Below are positions 44,882 to 56,167 of a stretch of DNA of 64,000 bases, one piece after another. This stretch comes from Armillaria gallica (lineage: Eukaryota; Basidiomycota; Agaricomycetes; Agaricales; Physalacriaceae). Each line of letters starts with the position of its first letter. Within the stretch, counting starts at the first letter, position 1. The translations under genes and the position numbers were made by a program. The stretch is from assembly GCA_037576215.1 (NCBI GenBank), contig JBANDB010000001.1:6758001-6822000 (forward strand). Reading direction: 5' to 3'. Under the pieces are notes generated by a model, which was given only the letters and a program-made list of their open reading frames with translations, had not been told where the DNA came from and ran no database searches.

Positions 44882-45720
44882 GTACGAGTCGGACTATAGA
44901 GAGTTCGGATATCGAGATCGCCGCCGAGCATCCCAGATAAGATCATTCACTGCAGATAAAACATCAATCTAGTCGGTGAATAAAACAATGAAAGGCTTAC
45001 CTCCACCAGCGGCCCGTGTGCTGTACACACTGGCCGCAAGGCGACACGGATCATACATGGCGCAACAGGCTGCGCGAGGATATACATGCAGGCATTTGGA
45101 AAGACAACCAAATGAAAGAAGTGCCAAAATAGAGTCCACCAGAGTACGCGTATAGAGATCATGGCCGGCATCACAGAAAGATAATTCACTGCAGACAACA
45201 TGCCAATCTAGTCCGGAAATGACACAGATGCAAGACGTACCTCCACCGGCGGCCCGTGTGCTGTACACACTGTCCGCAAGGCGGCGCGGAACATACATGG
45301 CGCAACAGGCTGCGCAGGGATATACAGAATAACATTTGGCAGGACAACCAAATGAAGAGAAACATGGCACAATAGGACATGCAAAGATTTGGAGAAACAC
45401 GACCAAATGGAAGATAAAAGCACAGGAGCAACAGAGTACGGGCATCGAGGTCGTCGCCGAGAGCACAGAAAGATAATTCACTGCGAATATGATGTTAGTC
45501 TAGGCGGTAAATAAAGTAGATGCACGGCTTACCTCCACCAGCGGCCCGTGCTCTGTACACATTATCCGCAAGGTGACACGAAACCATACATGACGCAACA
45601 CGCTGCATATCAAGATTACGTGCAGAAGTTTGGAGACAGCCAAACGATAAAGAAAAGAGGAGATACATGGCGCAACACGCTGCACGTGGATATACAGGAT
45701 ATTGTCGGAGTAACAGTCCA
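44882..45720. repeat. Three tandem repeats of 260-290 bp
   Basis: Units start near 44882, 45144 and 45433 and share AGATAATTCACTGC, CTTACCTCCACCAGCGGCCC, GTGCTGTACACACT and TACATGGCGCAACAGGCTGC. An extra TACATGGCGCAACACGCTGC follows at 45664. On the minus strand each unit contains GGTGGAG followed by GTAAGC (or GTACGT), a good splice donor, at the same place. Confidence 0.75.
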
Positions 45721-47521
45721 ACGTCGACAAAAAGGAAAAAACGCTGAAGCAAAGTTGGGACATCACAGCAAATCGGCGCAGAATCCGAATAACCGCCACT
45801 TCGACCTGCATTGCATAGTTAGTAAGACGACCGAAGAAAATCGGGAGAACTCACAGATAATTGCGAAAACTCTCAGCCGGCCACGGAATATGAGACAAAA
45901 ACCTGCACGGTCCAGGAACAGATCCAACGATGAGAGGTCTAGAATGAAGCTGAAGTGTATACACCTTCGATAGATGTTGAGCGACGATAAAAACCGACGA
46001 GGTAAGAATGCTGAGAGTCAGAAGGTGACACAGATCAGAGCAACGAAAGTCGTCAGAGTAACACAGCCGGGGCGATTAACGTCAGGATCTTCGCCAGGAT
46101 ATATCCACGGCGTGCTCGCTCTCTAGTACCAGTAAGCAGGGTAATCTCGAAGGTGGTGTCCGAGAGCATGTCTTCGGGGATATACGTTGGTCATAAAGAG
46201 CAAAATTTTCACTAGAATGGATGTCAAATAAGTCAATTTTGTCCCAGAGAGAGTAGACGAGCCACATACCTCTGTTGAATGGGATACAAATGTGGCGCAT
46301 CTATGACGGTAGCAAAGAGTCGTCCTCTCTCGTCCGTACTACCACCAGAGAGCATGTGAGATGATCAGGAGAGTCGACGTAGTAAGTTCACCGCAAGTAT
46401 GGCCAAGTCACGGAAGGTCTTCGTCACGAGTGGCGAATCTGGATGGCGCCAGCGATAGTGCCCAAGAACTGGAGGCGATAAAGAATGGCGATGTCAGATC
46501 TGCCAACGTTGTAAAAAGATATTCAAGAGAAATAAGTGTGAACTCACTTACATGAGTGTGGCGCAAAAGGTATCATTGACTGGTAGCTGCGGTCTGCAGA
46601 CATACGGTACCCGACGACGTCGTGAGACTAGCGGCGATGATATAAATCCATTCTGCAGGCACGTCGCTCGTCAGGCAACACAGCATAGGCATCGACTCCA
46701 AGGTGGTCTAGTGAATGTGGCGCAAAATATTATCGTCCAGAATGATAGAATCGACGCGAAACAGGGACCAGGAAGAGTCGGTAGTCGATCCTTGCGGTCT
46801 CTTGAGGTAACGGTGGCACCGATGGACAGTATCGAGCTCGTGCATCTTCGAGTTGGAGTGGCTCAACCACGGTTCGCCTTGGATAGGAGCAACCATCGCA
46901 TGAGGAAAGAGCCACGAAAGGGTATCAGTCTGTGGCTAAAACATGGTCTTGGTGGTGGTAGCAGAGAGTAAGGAAGTCAAAGGTCAAACCAAGAAGCCAC
47001 GCGCCTTTTATAGCAGCGGTGTTCGCGCCACTCAAGCAGATCCAGATCCAGATCTCCACAGCCCGGCATCAATCATATCCGAGTCACCTAAGGACAAAAG
47101 CAAGTGATTGGGCCAGGGCCGGTACTGGTTTCTTGTGGCGCTGCGGCGGTGTTGGAAGTTGGGAGCCAGCTCTGACCCAACCGGTCGTTATTTGCCAATC
47201 CGGTGCAGAATATGCTTTTTTCAGCAGGGCATAACAGACAGGAAGCGATGAACGCGAGAATGAACATGAGCCACTGTTGCCAATTGGAAGATCGGGTCCA
47301 AGACGCTTTCCCTATTTTTGGAGATCCGGCGTCTTGAATCCAAGCCGGCCGTTCCGAAATTCCTGTGCGCTATGAGGAGACTGTTGATTCGTGAAAAATC
47401 ACGTCGCCTGAGCACAGCGTGTCACAGAGCTTCGGAACCGAAGACTTTCGAAGTGTAAAATTTAAATACTCGACGCTCATAAACATTAGAAAAGCGTCAA
47501 ATGATCCCTTTAACATGTTAA
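45721..47521. other. Intergenic, no recognised gene
   Basis: The largest frame (46552-46971, plus, 139 codons) is basic with no domain and starts amid repeated GTGGCGCAAAA motifs (46558, 46718) related to the repeat on the left. Coding status unproven. Confidence 0.4.
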
Positions 47522-47605
47522 CTCTCTGGCTGGGAGTCGAACCCAGCTTTCGCGCGAAAATACACAAGTGACAGGCGCGTGTACTAACCGATATACTACC
47601 AGAGA
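47522..47605 (-). tRNA. tRNA-Asp(GTC) with intron
   Basis: Minus strand, all arms intact: acceptor TCTCTGG/CCAGAGA (7 of 7 pairs) with discriminator G; D stem GTAT/GTAC; anticodon stem CGCGC/GCGCG with loop CTGTCAC (anticodon GTC); T arm CTGGG-TTCGACT-CCCAG. A 12-nt intron follows anticodon-loop position 37 (47557-47568). A T4 run lies about 35 nt downstream. Confidence 0.93.
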
Positions 47606-49264
47606 TATGCTCCACTCATAACTTATTAGCAAGCTATAATTGTAATGTTGCCTAAACGGTCGCTGTGTCTTCAAAAAAGAGATCTTCTCCTTCCCCTTCC
47701 TCCACGAATCCAGCTTCCAATTTACGCCGAGTGAGTCAAAACCTGCAATGTCTCTGAATTCGATGGAGACTTCTTTGCATACGTAGACTTATTAGACTAG
47801 GCAATGGGCCTCAATTTTAAAGGCCTTACTATCCGTTTCCTCGTTCTAAATCTCGATATGCGATCGTCTCATGGGTTGTTATACTTACCAGCAATGCGAT
47901 AACGGACACGGCGAGCACTGTTTTTTTACCCGGATCGTTTATCTCTGTGATATAACCGCCGAGCAGTAAGAGACCATTTTCTCACTGCATCCGGTTCCGC
48001 TTCTTCTCCAGTCTGAGGAAGTGGCATAACATTGCCCATGCTTTTCGTGAAGGACGAACCCAGGCTCATGCATCATGACGCGCCGTAGAACTCTTGCAAA
48101 AACACATGGTGACCCCAAAAACTTTTTGCTTCACGATGGGGGAGATAATCTACAAGGGGCGGTACATGGCATTAATTTCATGGGCGATTATAATCTAAAG
48201 TTCGTCATCGATTAATACTATATGTATACCTGCCCTTTCCAGGAGTCAACCAGCATTCGGACCCGGAAAAACTTCAACTTCTCGGGATTACTGTGGCGTG
48301 GCAAGTAACCTTAAACTTTAAAGCTCTCACCGAACCTCCTCTTATTTAGATCTTTCAATCTCGATAGTGAGTACCAAGGGGTTACGAGGATGTCTAAAAA
48401 ATACATCCACTCGATATTTTTTTCAAGGCCTGGTCAATCCGACCGACCGACTGCCGTGGGAATAACATACCGCATCAAGGCATAGCATGCAGTATTGGTA
48501 AGCGCACTGCCACCCGGTTAGCACCAGTTACCGGTTACATCCGGTCTCTCCCGGCTGGACGTTGCCAGAATACCAAATCTGAAGCTTGCGCGACTGCAAC
48601 ACGACTGTCCCTTCATCTTCTCTATCACTGAGATGATGCTTAAGGAGATTACAGAACCGATAGTCTCAGTGAGCTCTTATTTTTTGATCAATTATTGCTT
48701 TCTCACCCACTTCTGAGCTAATTAGTTTAGAAAAGAAATGATATAGTATTTTTTTTAAGACCTCTCGAAGGCAACCGACCGACCGACCGACCGACCGGGT
48801 GTACCGGCTTGACGGTCCGGTAACCCCTTGGTGAGTACGCCGGTAAGGGCGAGAGGAAAGCTAGGCTAATGATCTTTGGATGTTAGCACAGAATGTATAC
48901 CCATGTCGTGACTCGCCTCTGCCCAATCATGTCGCATCCCTTTCACACGGAGGTCCGAAAACAAGTTATAAGAACAAGTCGGCCGAATCCACGACGGATT
49001 TGACGGTCCGACTCGTTATCAATTTCAAATGTTTTGTTCAAAGATTTCCCGCAACCACCACTCATATTCGAGCTCGTGCCTGCAGTGCAGCTTTTGTTTA
49101 CTCCGTCCACGTAACTCATGATCTAGTCACTCTTGACCACCTAACCGCCGATTTTTCTGGAGTCTATGTGTCGAGAAAACGAAGAGGACGGTAGTTTTGC
49201 TTTACGACAAACACTCTCACTCGGAAGGTATTCGGAAATCGGAACTTAAAGCAGCAGAAGAGGG
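47606..49264. other. Intergenic with a CCGA microsatellite
   Basis: No supported gene; a minor plus-strand frame at 48880-49194 lacks domains. A (CCGA)n run of six units lies at 48775-48798, preceded by a T-rich tract and AAGACC; a similar T-rich plus GACCGACCGA arrangement occurs near 48415-48455. Confidence 0.5.
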
Positions 49265-49271
49265 TATATAT
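49265..49271 (+). promoter_or_regulatory. TATA box of the transporter gene
   Basis: TATATAT 50 bp upstream of the ATG at 49322. Confidence 0.5.
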
Positions 49272-49321
49272 CAGACGAAACTCGATAAAGGACGACCATC
49301 CTTTGTTACCCGTGTGCAGTA

Positions 49322-51475
49322 ATGGGTTATTCTGCGGGGTTTCTCATCTATTCGGGCGTCATGCCCTTGCTGAAGATGTAAGGAGTCATTTTATTGCGTA
49401 CACTCCTGGCTGAGAATTGATACACAGGTTCCTCACCATCTTCTTCGGGTTTTGGCTCACGCGAAAAGGCTTCTTTACGGCTGCCGCGTCCAGAGGAACG
49501 TCCCAGGTATGACATTATAATTCGTGTTGTCGCTAATTCGTCTCATTTCTTGAAATAGGTAACAATGAATGTCGCGCTCCCCGGCCTGCTTTTTTCGAAT
49601 ATCGTTCCCGCCTTCAACAAGCAAAACGTGTCAGCCATGGGTCCACTTTTCTTGGTTGCTTTTGTGAGTCGAGCTATTTACATTATCACTCGCTCATTCC
49701 AAGACGCTTTGTCAGGTATACATGGCCTTTGGACTCTTATTCGGCGCGCTCATCCGTGAGTTCTGCTATGTTCCACGGAACTTTTGGGCTGGGATTTTGA
49801 TGGCAACCGCTATGAGTAATTGGGGCAACTTGCGTACGTCCGCCGAGTATTTCTTGCTTGTCTTGCATTGAGGTCTCCCTAGCTACGGCTGTGGTTCTCA
49901 CTGTTACAGAGCAAAAGCCCTTCGATCCCAATATAGACCCACAGCGTATGTACTTTACTATTTCCATTGAAATAGTACCTAACCCTCTCTACCTAGTCGG
50001 CGTTTCATACGTTTCCATCTTTATTCTCGCGTACAACATCGTCATGTGGATCGGGGGCGCAGCCAACACGCTTGCTTGGGACTATGCTCCAGGTGTACCC
50101 CAAGGCGACGCGGCTAACGTTCGTGTAAGCTGGCGCGAAAAGCCTATAGCCGCTTTCTTCCTGCGTTTGCGAGCAAAGCTCTTCGTCCGACCGAAGAATT
50201 CTGATTGTGAGAGGGCCCAGGACGAGAAGGATGCCGACTCAGAAAGGGACAAGGGATTTTCAGTCGCCATGGGGAAACAACCTGAAAGCGACCTCGGAGA
50301 GATGGAAACGGACCCTGAAATACAACTGGCGCGCAAAGCATCGAGGTTATCGGCCAATTCTCCTCGACCGAGACGACCCTCCGCTGGTATTAGTACTCGT
50401 CCCCGCACCGGCTCGTTACTCCCACCGCCAAACGCGTCCCAATCTTCCTTGAAAGAACTTCCAGGCACCGCTGTACCAAGTCTGAAGAGCCCGTCAGTTA
50501 CGGACCAACAGGAACCCGAGCTGGTAGAGGAGGAGGAAGAGATGCCTGGTCGCTTCGCGTCCCTCTTTCCCCCCTTCTTGCGAAGAACCTTTAAACCCGT
50601 AGCGAGCCTGTTCACACCCATCACGATGAGCATGTATATTGCCATTCCGGTCTCGCTCATCCCGCAACTCAAGGCGCTGTTCGTGGAAGTTGACGGTGGT
50701 CCATACTATCAAGGTCCTGATGGGAACCCACCGTTGACATTCATCATCAACACAGGCAAGCTCCCAGATACATATCGCCGTTTTCTTTCTAACGGTTATC
50801 ATCATCATGTACAGCCGAGTTTGTCGGGAATATCACTGTCCCAATGGCTCTGATCTTATTGGGTGCCTCGTTTGCGCGCATGAAGATCCCCCGTCCATTC
50901 AGTAAGATGCCGCTACCGGCGATGTTTTGGGTGTCGTTCTGCAAACTGGCTTTACTCCCGGTGATCGGCATACTTCTTACACAGGAGCTGACACACCGCG
51001 GTGTTATACTCAAGGACGCACTCGTCGAGGTAGGCAATATCTTTCTTTTGATATGACCGTCGCTGATGTCATAATACGCAGCGCTTTGTTGCTATGCTTT
51101 TGAGCGGAACACCGTCAGCTGTAAAGTAAGTGCATGCTTTGACAGGGCTGTGAGAGTGTTCATGACCATCTTTTCGCGACAGCCAACTAATCGTCACGCA
51201 ATTATATGCGAAGGATCATGATCTGGATACGCTATCTGTGAGCTCTGCGCTTATTTTCTGTTGCCCTACCTCACGCTTCCTCACAGGCATTCTTGTTGCT
51301 ACAATGTAAGTTCCTTCCCTGCCTGGAAAGTCATACTGACACGATTGTCCAACAGATATCTTCATGTTCATCTCAACCGCGTATGTAAACACCTAAATTG
51401 TGTGGACGACATATTCACTGACGGTTTTTTCTTACATATAGAACCATAACTGCGATAGCGCTTTCACTCCTATAG
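49322..51475 (+). CDS. Auxin-efflux-carrier/PIN-like membrane transporter
   Basis: Twelve exons can be traced: 49322-49377, 49428-49506, 49559-49663, 49716-49833, 49883-49945, 49997-50755, 50815-51029, 51082-51125, 51183-51238, 51287-51305, 51356-51380 and 51442-51475. The intron 50756-50814 has a GC donor. The N-terminal bundle carries FLTIFFGFWLTRKGFF, NVALPGLLFSNIVPAFN and AMSNWGNLPTAVVLTV. A long charged, Ser/Pro/Glu-rich cytosolic loop follows (about 50140-50590). The C-terminal bundle has ITVPMALILLGASFARM, CKLALLPVIGILLTQE and LLSGTPSAVNQLIVTQLY. Two 5-helix bundles around a central loop are the family layout. Fungal members sit in ER or plasma membrane; substrate unknown. Confidence 0.93.
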
Positions 51476-52139
51476 GTTCAAGCATTCTTTAATTCACAAG
51501 ATTCGGACAACTAGACACATAGACACATTGTTATTTGTAGACAGCACCTTACCAGAGCAATGGTAGTAATAAAGTTTGTATATTCGTTCGTTGCCTTCCT
51601 CTTCGCCAGCAAGAACAGTCTTCCTTCACACTTCCCTTTCGCGGACTCGTGCCCTAAACGGATTCGCTATCTGGCTCGTTAAGAAATCAACAGTGAATCG
51701 TTCCGAGTTGTCCAGGAACTCAATGTCAAATCGAGGATGCAACGAGGACCATTCGGAGGTCGCTTTCTCCTGTTTCGCAGTGTCTGCGGATCGCCTCTCC
51801 TACACCTTTTATAATGTGAGATGCTTTCCCATTGATCACACATCGTTGCTCATCTTTACTGATCTCAGGTCTGGCTTTCTTCCGCGCAAATTCTGTTATT
51901 ACATTGTGCTTGATAAAGATACTGCTGAGCTGATAATTAGAAAAAAGTACGAGTTGACTTTATACTTATTTGCATCAAGCAATAGACGAGCAATCACCAT
52001 GCATCTTCACTGGCTTCTTGTGTAAACAAGTATATGCGGACAACCCAACAAATTTTACATGAGATGGAACTCCGAAACATAATGAAAGCAGATTATACTA
52101 AAATGGATCGACGCCCAAATGCAAATCCCTCCTACAAGG
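51476..52139. other. Intergenic, holding a gene fragment
   Basis: Between the convergent transporter and helicase genes. The only structure seen is the UbiA-like remnant at 51755-51915. Confidence 0.5.
51755..51915 (+). pseudogene. Degraded copy of the UbiA-like gene 3' end
   Basis: GGAGGTCGCTTTCTCCTG and SADRLSYTFYN, followed by the intron start GTGAGATGCTTTCC, match the last exons and final intron of the gene at 59451-60435 in opposite orientation, down to TGGCTTTCTTC and TGTGCTTGATAA. A one-base deletion breaks the frame. Confidence 0.8.
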
Positions 52140-55100
52140 TCACTCCTCCTCTCTTAGGACGAGTCCATCGCCTAGGCCTCCATCGATTTCCTCGTCATCA
52201 CTATCTGTGGGAGGAATAGCATCACCTCCCTCGCTAACGTTCACAATCAGGGCCTTCAACCGCGCCATGGTGTCTTCAGCCTCCCCATCAGCCTTACTCC
52301 TCACTCCTTGAACATAATCATCTACTTTGGCCTTCGGGTCCCACGAAATCCGGTGTCCACGCCAACCACCCTTGATATGGATGTAATTCATAAATGACCG
52401 CCATAAGGGATCAAGGGCCAACACATCTGAGTTGCCGATGACGACGAGAAGGGCTTGAGCACGGGTCACGGCGACTATGGAAAGGATGAGATGTTGTAAA
52501 AAGTTCACCAGATAGGCAATACGTACCGTTGAACCGATGTGGGCTCGCGACAAAGCCGAGGGTTCGTCGAATGTCTGAAGTAATGAACTCCGCGTTGCTC
52601 CGAACGGTGGACATGATGATTATTCGCCGTTCCTATAGGTGATCACACAATGAGTACCTCAGTGCAAAGCAAATGTTTTGGGGTTACCTGGCCTTGAAAC
52701 TCTTCAACGCTCCCAACACGAATATCTTTCAACTTTTGATCCCGATAGAAAAGATCCAGGATTTTCATCCGTTGTGCGTGGTATGGGGTTATGACAGCGA
52801 TGTGCTCAGCACCTATGGTCATGTTATTGGCGCGATAATCACCTCGGGAAAAGGTACTTACGTATTCCCTTCTTGGCAATTAGCGATGCGCAGTATTTCT
52901 TCACTAGCGTTGCTTCACTAATATTGAAGAACGACGGCGACGATTCCTCCCTCTGGTCCCGCCCAACCACGGAATGAAAGACAATCGGGAACTTCTTCGT
53001 CGGGAGCTCATCCGAGTTTTCCAAGCTCTTCGTCAGCAAAGGATCACCGCAGGCTTGAAGCTGGTTCCTGTAGAATTGTTCATTCGGGAATGCCAGAATA
53101 TCAGGATGAGATCGGAAGTTCTTGACGAGCTGCATGATCCTATACAAGACTATGAAGGTTTTTGCAACGAAAAAGCGAAGAAAACGCGTACGTGACAGCA
53201 AGCCCTCCACTGACGCCACTGTCCCAGGGCGACAAACCATAGCATGGTCTTTGCATTAGCCGCGCCAGGTAACTCTCCTTCAGTCCTAGATCCCTCGCCA
53301 ACCTCGAATGGACAATGGGGCCCAACTGCTTGAGGTCTCCGGCCAGTACCACGTTGGTATGCTTATCCGCAAGACCTTTGATAGGTATCATTATTTCCGG
53401 TTCCTTCCCTTGACCCGCCTCGTCTATGAAGATGCAAGCGAAATGACCGGGCTTCACCCCCAAGCTGGGAAGGGCTCCAGCAGAGATGCATGTCGAGACA
53501 ACGACCCGGTACTTGAGAACATTTTCCAGGGTCGGCATCGCAAATACTTGGTTGTCGTTGATGAGGGAGAATTTGTGCAGCGTCTTGGGGAGATCACCAA
53601 ACTTTCGGGTCATTGAATTCATTCGAAATACCGCCGTGGGACCGAGATGCATCAGCTTTTGTGTGATGAGGTCGGCGGCAGAGTTATTCGGGGTGCATGC
53701 CAGGATTCGGGCATTGGGATCACGTTTAAGGAGCTGCTCTATAGCTTCGACGATGGTAACCGTTTTTCCTGTTCCTGGTCTGAACGTGACACGTTGATCA
53801 GGCTATGTAAAAGGCATACCGCGATGGAACACTTACGGTCCGAACACGATGAAGGGCACACTCCCCCTTGACTGATTTAAGATAGCCGCCACCGTCTCTA
53901 GCTGTTCCCTGTTCCTTCCGATGTCGCGGTTTAAAGGTGAGAGCTCCTCCATCATAGCTGACGTGACAGGTCCCGCCGTCGTCAAATGTTCAGGCCCAGG
54001 GAACAGCAACCGAGCGGGATCATTCTTGTTGACAAGAGCGTAGTGCATCCGACGGAAGGGCAGACGATTCAAGACGAATCGTACTTCGAATTTGGTCCCG
54101 CGATACGTGTTGAAGGCGTCGTTAAAGCGAAGACTGACGTGGTTCATGCCCACATTATGTACCCGCCCTTTAAACCAGGTTTTGTTCGGTTGCCCGACAG
54201 GCCGAACAAGGATGGAGTCTCCAACAAGGACAGAGGGTCGACCCTCAGCTAAACCTTCTACTTGAAGCCTAAACGGAGTTAGCAGGAACATTACAAAAGA
54301 CTGCCATAGATACCCACTCATAGTTAGGGTAGTTTGCTTTCATCTCAACATCCTCCATCGAATAGGCGTCTAGATCTTGCCTGTAAACAATGAGCAAAAA
54401 ATACAGCAAGTTGAAGTCTAAACATACGTCATCTGCGCCTCTTCTAACCAAATGAGTGTCTGGTTGTGCCACGCATACGTAGCCGTGGTGAACGACGAAG
54501 GCATGAATTGCTTGACACCCTGCAGTGCGGACCTCTTCAGGGACCCTTCCGGAGTGTACAACGTTTCGACGAGTTTCCGAGGAATTTTGAATTCAGGAAG
54601 TTTGGACACCCATTTCGGGCGGGTCCAAGTGGGAGGACCAAGAGGATCAATGACGGGACCGTCTAACGCGATGTTACGACGCTTCCGCTGAGAATAGGGT
54701 GCTTTGGGCGCAAGTTGTTCGTGATCAGTAAGGTCGCCGACGGTAGCGCGGACCTTTCGCTGGATGACAAAACGACGATGCTGGGAAATATCGAAGAATA
54801 CCAGTTCCAGGGTATCTTCAAACCGCCCAGCATAGGATGGATGGAATGTGATGAGGACCTTGTGTGGTCGGGCGGAGCGAATGAATCTTGATGTTGGGTT
54901 TATAGCGACAGAAAACCTGCCAAGAGGATACCATGAGTTTCCGTTCTGCTCAAAAAAAAACACAGAAAATAAAAAATAACGCGAGCGAATCCCGTAATAC
55001 GACGTATCGAGAAAACTTACTTTACGCCATGCTCTTCCTGCCTCAGAGAAGAGAGCATCCTACATTTCGTCAACGAAATTGGCATGCCCGTATCATCTTG

Positions 55101-55541
55101 ATCTGTTCTTTGCACCAGTATTACGACTACCGCCGACTGCTGCTCAGCCTCATCGACAATTCCGAAATCAATGCCTTCCGGGCTGGACACCATGATACCG
55201 TTCTTGTCCTTCTGGGCATCCTCCAGCGCCGTCTGCAGTCGTTCCTGGACCGTATGCGTGGAAACATGAGCCTGGAGTTCGTTCTCCGAAAATTCTCGGG
55301 TGGGACGACAGTGAGGACACGGCTGCTTCGCTCGAGCAGGCTTCCTCCGCCTCGATACAGGTCGCTGGGTCCCTGCAAGGATTTCCTGATGGCGCCGGCC
55401 ATGTACATGGCTTTCATAGGTGTATGTGTAAAGAATAAGGCCGCAATTGCACTTGGTAATATCATGGCGCAGGTTGCACGTCCCTGGTGGTTGTCTGCAC
55501 CCGCCGGAAGAGAGAGAACCGTAACACCATCCAGCAACCAT
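52140..55541 (-). CDS. MOV10/SDE3-like SF1 RNA helicase with zinc fingers
   Basis: The likely ATG at 55541 gives MVAGWCYGSLSSGGC. The N-terminus holds a CCCH finger (C-x8-C-x6-C-x3-H ending CNLRH), a CxC...HVHGRRH C2H2 and a second C2H2 (CPHC...HVSTH). A beta-rich domain follows (FRLQVEGLAEGRPSVLVGDS). Helicase motifs in order: Q/Ia LSPLNRDIGRNREQLE; Walker A split by an intron (GP, then PGTGKTVT); ACTPNNSAADLI; DEAGQ; GDLKQLGP; KNFRSHPDIL; VGSVEEFQGQ; VALTRAQ. The C-terminus is acidic. This order defines the Upf1-like SF1B group, closest to MOV10/SDE3, which unwinds RNA in small-RNA silencing and transposon control. At least eight introns. The silencing role is inferred from family. Confidence 0.9.
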
Positions 55542-56167
55542 CGTGGTTGCAGGAGCAGAGTCCACATACCGCGCTCTTCCCTCGTGGGTGAAAAAGACAA
55601 TGGTCAGGGGTAAACAATAGCAAATGCAACGGCAGCCGAATGTTGATGACTCAGCCTCGAGCCGAAGTACACATCTTCAAAGAAGAAGTTGATTAGCTTG
55701 AGATTGACAGGGTGGCTGCGACACTTTGAAATCACTAGAAAGTCGTAAGGCCTTGTGACTCTCGTCATTCCACACTGTCCGTCGTTAATCATTGATCGTA
55801 TTCTTCCTGAATTTCCAAAGAGGTAATAATGAGGTTGCAGCTCCGGTCCTTCCGGACATCAGTCTTCCATCAGCCTCGGTAAGGAAGGATATCGGGGATT
55901 GGAGGATCAACTTCCCGGATTCACTAGAGAAGAAAGTGGGCGGTCAGGACTAGTCAAAAGATAGCACAGGTATCGTACCAGAAGCGTCTCGAGCTTGGCT
56001 CAAATCGCTAACCTCCGGTGAGTTCCAATCTTGAAGAAGTTCCGATGTTGCAACGACATTCCATGAGTGAAAATATCAGTAACAAGACAAAAAGCAAAAA
56101 CCACTCGTAGATTCCTTCTCCCTTGTTAAAATACATACACGCAGTATTCCGTTGACTTTAAATCCGA
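55542..56167. other. Intergenic spacer
   Basis: Promoter side of the helicase and 3' side of the aminopeptidase. No coding frame with a recognisable domain. Confidence 0.5.

Noticed and set aside
44969..45481. 170-codon minus-strand frame with repeated Cys-rich segments
   Set aside because: It runs straight through the tandem repeat and past good splice donors; other frames are equally open. More likely non-coding.
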